Part shown: positions 1 through 4,833 of the stretch, piece by piece
Layout of the letters: each line of letters starts with the position of its first letter
Numbering within the stretch: position 1 is the first letter of the stretch
Source: JAAYYM01 sp035271065
Lineage (GTDB): Bacteria; Bacillota; Clostridia; Lachnospirales; Lachnospiraceae
NCBI GenBank assembly: GCA_035271065.1
Contig: DATESB010000116.1
Span: forward strand, 1-5,129
Length of the DNA stretch: 5,129 nt
Direction: 5' to 3'
Made by a program: the position numbers and the translations under genes
Notes under the pieces: model-generated
What the model was told of the DNA's origin: nothing
The model's input: the letters and a program-made list of their open reading frames with translations, nothing else
Databases searched by the model: none

Positions 1-919
1 ATCTTTTACCCTCGTATGTATATTCGGTAATTTTATTCTGGTTTATAAGTTCTTTTAGTATTGAGAGATCAGCTTTCTTTACTTTGATATAATGATTAAT
101 AATATCCTCTCGTATGGGATGTACTGAAGTAATGTTTAAGAGGTCTTCCGCAATATTGTCCGTAAAGAAAAATCCTTGTTCAGTATCATCTTCAGTGATA
201 CATTCAACACTTACACCGGAAATATTGTTGATTATACCTGCAGCTTCAATTAAACTTTCACAGCTTGCTCTGCATATGTTATTTTCTGCCGGAGGTCTTG
301 TCGGAACCAATATGTAAGATTTCTGCGGATTAATTTTTGAAATTAGTTCTGCTATGCTTTCAAGATGTTGAGTATTGTCATTTAATCCTGATACAAGCAT
401 AGTCTCGGTAACAAGAGTCCCTTTATACGATTTAGAAAAATCAATCATACCCTCTAAAACCTTTTGATGACTTAAATTGCCGTGCGGTCTGTCGATTCCA
501 TGCCAGATGTCTTCATTAACAGCGTCGATTTTTATGGATACCCAATCTGCTTTTGATAAATCCTCTTTAACCTCATCCATCCATAAAAGCGATGCATTCG
601 TTATGACCGCTATTTTAACATTTAGATTTTTTATGAGATTAAGTTCAATGCCTAAATTCTTATCAAGAGTCGGTTCACCGTCCGGTACAAAGGATATGTA
701 ATCCAGATGTTCTCCGTTTTCTTTAAGCTGATCTACTTTAGACTTAACCTCAGAATATATATCTTCAGGCTTATAAAAATCTTCTCTTTGTATTTGCATT
801 CTTTTTGTTCTGCCGATCTGGCAGTAAACACAGGAATATGAACATATCTTGGGCGGAATATTATTGACCCCAAGGCTTTGCCCTAATCTTCTTGATGGTA
901 CAGGCCCATATACTATCAT
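1..919 (-). CDS. Radical SAM protein, COG0731-like (3' end off the window)
   Basis: 306 residues are visible with no stop before the left edge. MIVYGPVPSRRLGQSLGVN leads into the [4Fe-4S]/SAM motif C26-x3-C30-x2-C33 (CSYSCVYC), followed by QIGRT. FVPDGEPTLD (77-86) is the GGEP-like SAM-contacting loop, and SIKIDAVNEDIW with IDRPHG (128-147) and YILVPTRPP (202-210) are further core blocks. The segment after about 265 (HPIREDIINHYIKVKKADL and on) looks like a small winged-helix or helical C-terminal domain. The layout resembles bacterial radical SAM proteins annotated as Fe-S oxidoreductases related to the archaeal wyosine synthetase Taw1. Bacteria lack wyosine, so that activity should not be assumed. 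The start ATG at 919 has AGGAAA upstream inside the end of def, four bases from its stop. Such proteins are seen near NifX-type genes in anaerobes (recollection). The substrate is unknown. Confidence 0.88.
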   Translation of the reverse strand, partial: MIVYGPVPSRRLGQSLGVNNIPPKICSYSCVYCQIGRTKRMQIQREDFYKPEDIYSEVKSKVDQLKENGEHLDYISFVPDGEPTLDKNLGIELNLIKNLNVKIAVITNASLLWMDEVKEDLSKADWVSIKIDAVNEDIWHGIDRPHGNLSHQKVLEGMIDFSKSYKGTLVTETMLVSGLNDNTQHLESIAELISKINPQKSYILVPTRPPAENNICRASCESLIEAAGIINNISGVSVECITEDDTEQGFFFTDNIAEDLLNITSVHPIREDIINHYIKVKKADLSILKELINQNKITEYTYEGKR

Positions 920-923
920 AATA

Positions 924-1406
924 TTATTTCCTTTCTGTTAAAACATCACTATTATATAAGGATTCGGGAGAAGCTTTATCAGTAAACAAAATCCCATCAA
1001 GATGGTCAATTTCGTGGCAAAAAGCACACGCTAACAGCCCCGTTCCTTTTAGCTTAATAGAATCTCCTTTTTCATTCAAAGCGCTGACCTCGACTTGCTC
1101 TGGCCGTTTTACTGTTCCGTAAATACCGGGGATGCTTAAACATCCCTCAGTCTCCTGTTGTTCACCAAAAGAGCTTACGATTTTCGGGTTTATCAGCTTT
1201 ATCAAGCCTTCTCCAACATCAATAACAACCAATCGTTTTAGTATACCAACCTGTACGGCTGCCAATCCCGCACCGTTTGCTTTGTACATTGTTTCTGCCA
1301 TATCATTGAGGAGCATTATAATCCTGCTGTCTATCTTTTCTACTGTTCTTGATTTTTTGCGTAAAATATCATCTGTTTTATAATTCATTATATTTCTTAT
1401 AGCCAT
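924..1406 (-). CDS. def: Peptide deformylase
   Basis: This cytoplasmic Fe(II)-type metallopeptidase removes the formyl group from the initiator methionine of nascent proteins. From the chosen start it is 160 residues and opens MAIRNIMNYKTDDILRKKSR, typical of the family. All three motifs are intact: GAGLAAVQ (45-52, motif I with Q52), EGCLS (87-91, metal ligand C89) and HEIDH (131-135, ligands H131 and H135, catalytic E132) followed by LDG. The residue before HEIDH is Cys instead of the common Gln, which is seen in other clostridial-type enzymes from memory. Two in-frame ATGs lie upstream (1415, 1412), but AAGG is properly spaced only for 1406. Its stop is four bases before the radical SAM start, so the two are probably co-translated. 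No fmt, priA or rsmB, the common def neighbours, is visible, so this may be an extra copy. The function call is very safe. Confidence 0.95.
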   Translation of the reverse strand: MAIRNIMNYKTDDILRKKSRTVEKIDSRIIMLLNDMAETMYKANGAGLAAVQVGILKRLVVIDVGEGLIKLINPKIVSSFGEQQETEGCLSIPGIYGTVKRPEQVEVSALNEKGDSIKLKGTGLLACAFCHEIDHLDGILFTDKASPESLYNSDVLTERK

Positions 1407-1415
1407 ATGCATCAT

Positions 1416-1419
1416 CCTT
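1416..1419 (-). promoter_or_regulatory. Weak Shine-Dalgarno AAGG that decides the def start
   Basis: AAGG on the minus strand ends directly against the first in-frame ATG (1415) and lies nine bases before the ATG at 1406. Normal spacing and the family's MAIRxI opening favour 1406 over 1415 and 1412. Confidence 0.5.
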
Positions 1420-1437
1420 ATATAATTGAATAATAAT

Positions 1438-1470
1438 GCGAATAAGGCAGGTAATCAGCCTGCCTTTCGC
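1438..1470 (-). terminator. Candidate Rho-independent terminator or attenuator between the DUF5320 gene and def
   Basis: On the minus strand GCGAA (1466-1470) pairs with TTCGC (1438-1442) and AGGCAGG (1459-1465) pairs with CCTGCCT (1445-1451). This gives a 12-bp stem with a two-base bulge (1443-1444) and a seven-base loop (1452-1458). It starts about 13 bases after the DUF5320 stop and is followed by an AT-rich ATTATTATTC tail rather than a pure T run. The plus-strand side has no T run, so it acts, if at all, on the minus-strand transcript. It could be a true terminator, a leaky attenuator or an RNA processing hairpin. Confidence 0.5.
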
Positions 1471-1483
1471 TGTGCCAACAGGA

Positions 1484-1822
1484 TTATTCTTCCGTGCTTT
1501 CTTCAAAGTCCGCAAGACGCTTTTTTACATTGTGGAGCTGATTTTCCAACAGTTTTGCCTGTCTTTTCAAAAGCTCTTTTTCATCAGCATCCGATGCATA
1601 TTCTCCGTTTGCACTCTGACCTCCGAAACGTGCCCGTCCCGGTAAACCGGTCGTATAAAACATTCTTCTTAAGCCTCGGCTTTTACCCCGTCCTCCACCG
1701 AGACCACATCCGAATCCTGCCTGATTTGCATAACTCGGAACTGCAAAGCCCGCGCACATACCTGCACCTCGTCCCGTCATTGGCCCCATTCCCATAGGTC
1801 CTGTTCCATCTCTTCTTGGCAT
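1484..1822 (-). CDS. DUF5320-type glycine-rich protein with C-terminal coiled coil
   Basis: This is a 112-residue protein of unknown function. The head is MPRRDGTGPMGMGPMTGRGA (1-20), then C23, a glycine-rich middle (GFGCGLGGGRGKSRG, 36-50, C39) and RRMFYTTGLPG (52-62). A strongly charged helical tail at about 80-109 (from DEKELLKRQAK to KKRLADFEE) has leucine spacing typical of a short coiled coil. This architecture is the usual DUF5320 layout. The tail suggests oligomerisation or docking on a partner, which is inferred. The start at 1822 has AAAGGTGGTGAT just upstream, 27 bases after the preceding paralogue's stop. It is the last gene before an imperfect hairpin, so it probably ends the cluster-assembly part of the transcript. 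A long frame on the opposite strand is a shadow of this gene. Confidence 0.85.
   Translation of the reverse strand: MPRRDGTGPMGMGPMTGRGAGMCAGFAVPSYANQAGFGCGLGGGRGKSRGLRRMFYTTGLPGRARFGGQSANGEYASDADEKELLKRQAKLLENQLHNVKKRLADFEESTEE
1745..1822 (-). repeat. Duplicated 5' coding segment, copy in the longer DUF5320 gene
   Basis: The first 78 bases of this gene match the first 78 bases of the upstream paralogue (2003-2080) at 68 positions by hand count. There is an exactly shared 18-base run, GGACCTATGGGAATGGGG. Most differences are silent third positions, which points to gene duplication followed by selection on the protein head. Confidence 0.75.
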
Positions 1823-1849
1823 AATATCACCACCTTTCCTGAAAGACTA

Positions 1850-2080
1850 TTATTTTTGCAATCTGTTACGGTTTAACAAACGATAAGTCAGATACGCACA
1901 TCCGGGCAATAACCCTACAATCCAAAACATATGTCTATAACCTCGTCCCCGACCGAACCACATACCACGTCCGACTCTTAAATTCGCATATCCTGGTGTT
2001 TTAAAACCTGCGCAAATACCTGCACCTCGCCCTGTCATTGACCCCATTCCCATAGGTCCGGTTCCGTCTCCTTTTGGCAT
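1850..2080 (-). CDS. DUF5320-type glycine-rich protein, short form with hydrophobic C-terminal part
   Basis: This is a 76-residue protein of unknown function. It opens MPKGDGTGPMGMGSMTGRGA, the DUF5320 signature, then GICAGFKTPGYANL (C23). A glycine/arginine stretch VGRGMWFGRGRGYRH (36-50) is followed by a hydrophobic segment at about 51-67 that contains a Pro-Gly and C61. This segment is too short and broken to call a membrane helix with confidence. Compared with its downstream paralogue it shares the head and the R-x-MF-x3-GL-PG block, but lacks the charged coiled-coil tail and ends in a short basic tail. AAGGAGG precedes the ATG at 2080, 12 bases after the regulator's stop. DUF5320 proteins are small and commonly found beside NifX-type genes (from memory). 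The role is unknown; an accessory of the cluster system is plausible. Confidence 0.83.
   Translation of the reverse strand: MPKGDGTGPMGMGSMTGRGAGICAGFKTPGYANLRVGRGMWFGRGRGYRHMFWIVGLLPGCAYLTYRLLNRNRLQK
2003..2080 (-). repeat. Duplicated 5' coding segment, copy in the shorter DUF5320 gene
   Basis: This is the partner of the segment at 1745-1822 in direct orientation, about 180 bases apart. Similarity fades after the CAGF motif, where the two proteins take different routes. The zinc-ribbon gene head (2709 downward) matches only at protein level, so it is an older or independently diverged member. Confidence 0.75.
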
Positions 2081-2092
2081 AAATCCCCCTCC

Positions 2093-2494
2093 TTATTCCT
2101 TAAAACATAACAATTTACTCAATTGATTATTCAACTTCTCTGCGGTTTCATGGCTGACAGCGTGTTCCATACTACAGGCATCTATGTTGGCAATTGATTC
2201 ACTCACTCCCAACACATTTGTTAAAAACACTTTAATAAGAGCATGTTTGTTTTTAATTTGTGCAGCAAGCTTATATCCTCTTTCTGTCAAAACAACGCTT
2301 CCGTATTTTTCTTTTTCAATCAGTCCGGACTTCTTTAGTTCTGTCATCATTCTGCTTACGCTGGCTCGTGTAATCCCAAGCTTTTCAGCAACATCTGATG
2401 ATCGGATTGATTCCTTGGATTTTGATAGTTCGAAAATTACACGTAAATAATCTTCTTTTGAACGAGTAATTGAATATTCTTGAACGGCATCCAT
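2093..2494 (-). CDS. DtxR/MntR-family metal-dependent transcriptional regulator
   Basis: This 133-residue cytoplasmic DNA-binding protein has an N-terminal winged helix-turn-helix (about 8-72). EDYLRVIFEL is the family's first helix, DVAEKLGITRASVSRMMTEL the recognition region, and LIEKEKYGSVVLTERG the wing. The dimerisation and metal domain (about 73-130) keeps H84 and the DACSMEH block with C107, E110 and H111. By eye this aligns with the DtxR primary site C102/E105/H106, with D15 at the DtxR M10 or MntR D8 position. R18 stands where MntR has E11, and a lysine stands where DtxR has E83, so the site is a hybrid. The C-terminal SH3-like domain of DtxR is absent, as in MntR. Members sense Fe(II) or Mn(II) and repress uptake or metal-use genes. 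Lying in mid-operon, it probably regulates this cluster and itself, though no operator was identified. AGAGG inside the preceding gene precedes the ATG. Confidence 0.92.
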   Translation of the reverse strand: MDAVQEYSITRSKEDYLRVIFELSKSKESIRSSDVAEKLGITRASVSRMMTELKKSGLIEKEKYGSVVLTERGYKLAAQIKNKHALIKVFLTNVLGVSESIANIDACSMEHAVSHETAEKLNNQLSKLLCFKE

Positions 2495-2496
2495 TT

Positions 2497-2709
2497 TTAA
2501 GATCCTCTAATCATGAATGTTCCGCATTTAGGGCATTTTACAGAAGTACATGGAATTCCTGGTGTATGTGCTATTTTTTCTCCGCATTTCGGACATACGC
2601 AATAGCCTCCGGGTCCGGAGCGCATACCGCCTATTTTGCCTTGTCTTCCAATTTCTCTTCCTGTAATCGGTCCCTGTCCAAACGGACCTGTTCCATCTTT
2701 ATTCGGCAT
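2497..2709 (-). CDS. Small zinc-ribbon protein with DUF5320-like N-terminal head
   Basis: This is a 70-residue protein. Residues 5-18 (DGTGPFGQGPITGR) match the opening of the two DUF5320 proteins downstream in the same block. Residues 37-62 form a cysteine-rich knuckle: C37, C39-x2-C42, H48, C54 and C59-x2-C62, with two CPKCG turns, as in zinc ribbons or rubredoxin-like folds. It probably binds Zn or Fe with C39, C42, C59 and C62. C37 and C54 are extra cysteines. The start has GAGGAGG with good spacing, 27 bases after the NifX-type gene. The stop lies two bases before the DtxR-type gene, whose Shine-Dalgarno falls inside this gene's end. Similar small proteins occur near NifX-type genes in anaerobes (from memory), but no function is known. 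It could be a metal or protein-binding adaptor of the cluster system. Confidence 0.85.
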   Translation of the reverse strand: MPNKDGTGPFGQGPITGREIGRQGKIGGMRSGPGGYCVCPKCGEKIAHTPGIPCTSVKCPKCGTFMIRGS

Positions 2710-2736
2710 AACAAAAACCTCCTCGAATAATATTAT

Positions 2737-3126
2737 TTAATCGTCATGCGGATGATCGCAAACAGTTTTGTCCAATCCGTAACCTCGCCCCGCACCGGGA
2801 ACACATAGGCTTTCACCATTTGCTATAAGGGTTCCTTGCATAAAGGAATCAAGTGTATCGTTTACATCTCCGGTAACTCCCGCAATTACCTGTATTCCAT
2901 AAGAATTAAACAATTCTGTTGCTCTTGCTCCAATGCCACCGCAAATAATTCTCTGAGCACCCTTAGAATGTAAGAACTCTGGAATAGCTCCGGGGGCATG
3001 CCCCGGATTTGGAAGCCTTTCTGATTTTGTCAATTTGCCTTGCTGTACCTCAGCTATCAAAAATTCAGGGCATCTTCCGAAATGCGCAGATACCGAATTG
3101 CCATCAGTTGAAATTGCTATTTTCAT
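2737..3126 (-). CDS. NifX/MTH1175-like Fe-Mo cofactor-binding family protein (complete)
   Basis: This 129-residue cytoplasmic protein is of the dinitrogenase Fe-Mo cofactor domain family (PF02579). It starts MKIAISTDGNSVSAHFGRCPEF, the typical strand plus HFGR loop with a cysteine at C19. NPGHAPGAIPEFL follows at 40-52, then RIICGGIGARA (59-69, C62) and YGIQVIAGVTGDVNDTLDSF. The domain is normal in length. It has a short extra tail with C108, C123 and an acidic-histidine ending (CDHPHDD) that could add a metal site; that role is inferred. The start has AGAGGTGA nine bases upstream and lies 13 bases after the ATPase stop. Relatives bind metal-sulfur clusters (NifX, NafY, ORP), so this is probably the carrier or scaffold served by the ATPase pair. 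The cluster type cannot be told from sequence. It is clearly different in detail from the partial NifX-type protein at the right edge. Confidence 0.9.
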   Translation of the reverse strand: MKIAISTDGNSVSAHFGRCPEFLIAEVQQGKLTKSERLPNPGHAPGAIPEFLHSKGAQRIICGGIGARATELFNSYGIQVIAGVTGDVNDTLDSFMQGTLIANGESLCVPGAGRGYGLDKTVCDHPHDD

Positions 3127-3139
3127 CTTGTTTTCACCT

Positions 3140-4006
3140 CTATTTGTTATTTATAGAAAGTTGTTCTGAAAGCTTTTCCCAGATGCTTTCTATTTCCAAA
3201 GTAATATTTGTAAGACCGGCATCAATTGGCGTTTTAAATTCCCGTAATGCATGAACAATTTTTGGTTCAAAAGGGATTTTGCCTATAACTTGAAATCCGC
3301 TTTCGTTGCAGAAATCATCAATTTTCTTTGTGATTTCTAAATTCAAATCATATTTATTGATACATACAAAACCAGGTATATCAAAATGTCTTGCTACCGC
3401 AAGGACTCTCTGTAAATCGCTTATACCTGACATAGTCGGTTCTGATACCGCAACAACCGCATCAGCTCCGGTTATTGAAGCAATTACAACACAGCCTATC
3501 CCGGGAGAACCATCAATCAGCAGCCAGTCCTCTCCGTTTATATGGTTTTTGACATTCTTTCTGACCTCTGTTACCAATTTACCCGAACCTTCAGCTCCAA
3601 TATCCAGAAGGGCATGAGAGAAGGTTCCTCTATCCGTTTCGGATACAAAGGTGTTACCTGTTTTTACTTCCTCAAGATGAATTGCATCGGCGGGGCAGAC
3701 TAAGGTGCATGCACCGCAACCCTCACATTTAAAAGGTAGTATCTTAATATCCTCATTTATAGCACCAAATCGGCAGGTTCTTCGGCAAATACCGCACTGT
3801 AGACATTTAGATTCATCAATAACAGCTTCCTTTGCCCCATAATATTCTTTCTTTTCAATTACATTTTCGCTTAGCAGAATATGAAGATTAGGAGCATCCA
3901 CATCGCAGTCGGCAAGCATTTTATTCTTTACAATCTGACTTAAGGATGCGACAAGCGTGGATTTTCCTGTTCCGCCTTTTCCGCTGATAAACACAATTTG
4001 TTTCAT
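3140..4006 (-). CDS. MinD/Mrp-like P-loop ATPase with inserted 2[4Fe-4S] ferredoxin domain (second of tandem pair)
   Basis: This is a 288-residue paralogue of the gene just upstream. It starts MKQIVFISGKGGTGKST, with the deviant Walker A at residues 9-16, followed by DCDVDAPN. The ferredoxin insert has C68-x2-C71-x2-C74-x3-C78 and C94-x2-C97-x2-C100-x3-C104. Walker B is LLIDGSPG with D165, then SEPTMSGISDL and the NKYD base motif at 217-220. The start chosen is the ATG at 4004-4006, which overlaps the upstream TGA as ATGA and matches the usual MKxIxxxSGKGGTGK opening. A GTG at 4016-4018 would add four residues but abuts the AAAGGAG site with no spacing. The two ATPases probably work together, perhaps as a heterodimer, since Mrp/MinD proteins dimerise around ATP; that is inference. 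The chain ends TAG 13 bases before the complete NifX-type gene, its likely client. Confidence 0.93.
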   Translation of the reverse strand: MKQIVFISGKGGTGKSTLVASLSQIVKNKMLADCDVDAPNLHILLSENVIEKKEYYGAKEAVIDESKCLQCGICRRTCRFGAINEDIKILPFKCEGCGACTLVCPADAIHLEEVKTGNTFVSETDRGTFSHALLDIGAEGSGKLVTEVRKNVKNHINGEDWLLIDGSPGIGCVVIASITGADAVVAVSEPTMSGISDLQRVLAVARHFDIPGFVCINKYDLNLEITKKIDDFCNESGFQVIGKIPFEPKIVHALREFKTPIDAGLTNITLEIESIWEKLSEQLSINNK

Positions 4007-4833
4007 TTTGCCGCACACTCCTTTATCCTGCAGAACAGCTTAGTGAATTTCTCTGCCCATTCCGGATTTTCTTTTACAGGCAGTACTCCGCCCGAATAGC
4101 CTATAGCAATTTCTTTGGAATAAGGTATTTCCATAAGAATTTCAATACCCTCATCCTCACAAAAGTCTTTAATCAGGCTATTATTATCTAACGCCTTATT
4201 TATAACAATACCAAAAGGTTTGGACAACTTTCTCACCAATGAAACTGCAATTTTTAGATCATGCAGTCCAAAGGGTGTTGGCTCAGTAACCAGTAAGCAA
4301 TAATCACTGTCCTCTAATGACGCTACGACTGTGCAGGATGCACCGGGCGAGCAATCCAAAATAACCGGTATATCCTTTCTTAAGTACTCTTTTAACTTTC
4401 TTATGACCGGAACAGCAACCGGTTCTCCAATATTAAGCTTACCTTGAACAAAGGTGTTGTCACGATTCATTTCGATAACGCCAACAGTTCTTTCTTCCGC
4501 AGATAACGCACCGGGCTTGCAAGCAATAAAGCATGCACCGCAATGGTGGCATATCTCAGGAAAAACAAGTACCTTTCCCTTGATAACAGCAAGCGCATTG
4601 AATTGACAAGCCTTTGCACATGCTCCGCAGCCAGTGCAAATTGCATCATCGACACAGGGTATTTCTACTTTAACAGGTATTGACTGTTTAAATTCGGGTT
4701 TTAGAAAAATATAACCGTTTGGTTCCTCTACATCGCAGTCCACATACTGGGACGGATGAATAACAGCAGAAAGGCTTGCCGACACCGTTGTTTTTCCTGT
4801 TCCTCCCTTACCGCTCAAAACTGCTATTATCAT
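4003..4833 (-). CDS. MinD/Mrp-like P-loop ATPase with inserted 2[4Fe-4S] ferredoxin domain (first of tandem pair)
   Basis: This 276-residue cytoplasmic ATPase is of the COG1149 type (MinD superfamily with an inserted ferredoxin domain). Residues 8-15, GKGGTGKT, form the deviant Walker A with the signature first lysine. VDCDVEEPN (31-39) follows. The insert carries two [4Fe-4S] motifs: C66-x2-C69-x2-C72-x3-C76 and C95-x2-C98-x2-C101-x3-C105. VILDCSPG (157-164) supplies the Walker B aspartate D160, followed by TEPTPFGLHDL (184-194) and INKALD (211-216), the switch II and nucleotide-base motifs of this group. The ATG at 4833 has an ideal AAGGAGG seven bases upstream and overlaps the stop of the preceding NifX-type gene by one base. 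Family members are thought to use ATP to load or move metal-sulfur clusters or to gate electron transfer. In Desulfovibrio, relatives belong to the ORP complex. The partner is probably the neighbouring NifX-type protein (inferred). The family call is firm; the substrate is unknown. Confidence 0.93.
   Translation of the reverse strand: MIIAVLSGKGGTGKTTVSASLSAVIHPSQYVDCDVEEPNGYIFLKPEFKQSIPVKVEIPCVDDAICTGCGACAKACQFNALAVIKGKVLVFPEICHHCGACFIACKPGALSAEERTVGVIEMNRDNTFVQGKLNIGEPVAVPVIRKLKEYLRKDIPVILDCSPGASCTVVASLEDSDYCLLVTEPTPFGLHDLKIAVSLVRKLSKPFGIVINKALDNNSLIKDFCEDEGIEILMEIPYSKEIAIGYSGGVLPVKENPEWAEKFTKLFCRIKECAAK
4018..4024 (-). promoter_or_regulatory. Shine-Dalgarno AAAGGAG for the second ferredoxin-ATPase
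   Basis: AAAGGAG on the minus strand lies 11 bases before the ATG at 4006, which is slightly long spacing. It directly abuts the alternative GTG at 4018. Together with the ATGA overlap it favours the ATG. The site sits within the last codons of the upstream ATPase gene. Confidence 0.6.

Noticed and set aside
114..701. Short plus-strand frames (114-317 and 477-701)
   Set aside because: They lie wholly opposite the radical SAM gene, whose motifs are unambiguous, and have no family features.
1407..1437. Promoter for def (TATATAAGG or ATTATTATTC as a -10)
   Set aside because: TATATAAGG would start transcription almost at the start codon and exclude the ribosome site. No -35 with proper spacing was found for either candidate.
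1426..1797. 123-residue open frame on the plus strand opposite the DUF5320 gene
   Set aside because: It has no recognisable domain or good Shine-Dalgarno. The minus strand here has the DUF5320 signature and a strong ribosome site, so the frame is a shadow caused by the glycine-rich codon pattern.
1900..1930. Transmembrane helix in the short DUF5320 protein
   Set aside because: The hydrophobic run is about 14-17 residues, contains Pro-Gly and a polar Tyr-rich end, and is too weak for a confident membrane call.
2184..3617. Plus-strand frames opposite the regulator, zinc-ribbon, NifX-type and second ATPase genes
   Set aside because: All are antisense to genes with clear motifs and ribosome sites. 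Their protein sequences are low-complexity, Ser/Phe/Leu-rich shadows.
4016..4018. GTG start for the second ferredoxin-ATPase
   Set aside because: It abuts the Shine-Dalgarno with no spacing and adds MCGK before the conserved opening. The ATG at 4006 forms an ATGA overlap and fits the family.
4467..4655. 62-residue minus-strand frame inside the first ATPase
   Set aside because: It is out of frame with the ATPase, overlaps the essential ferredoxin insert and shows no domain.
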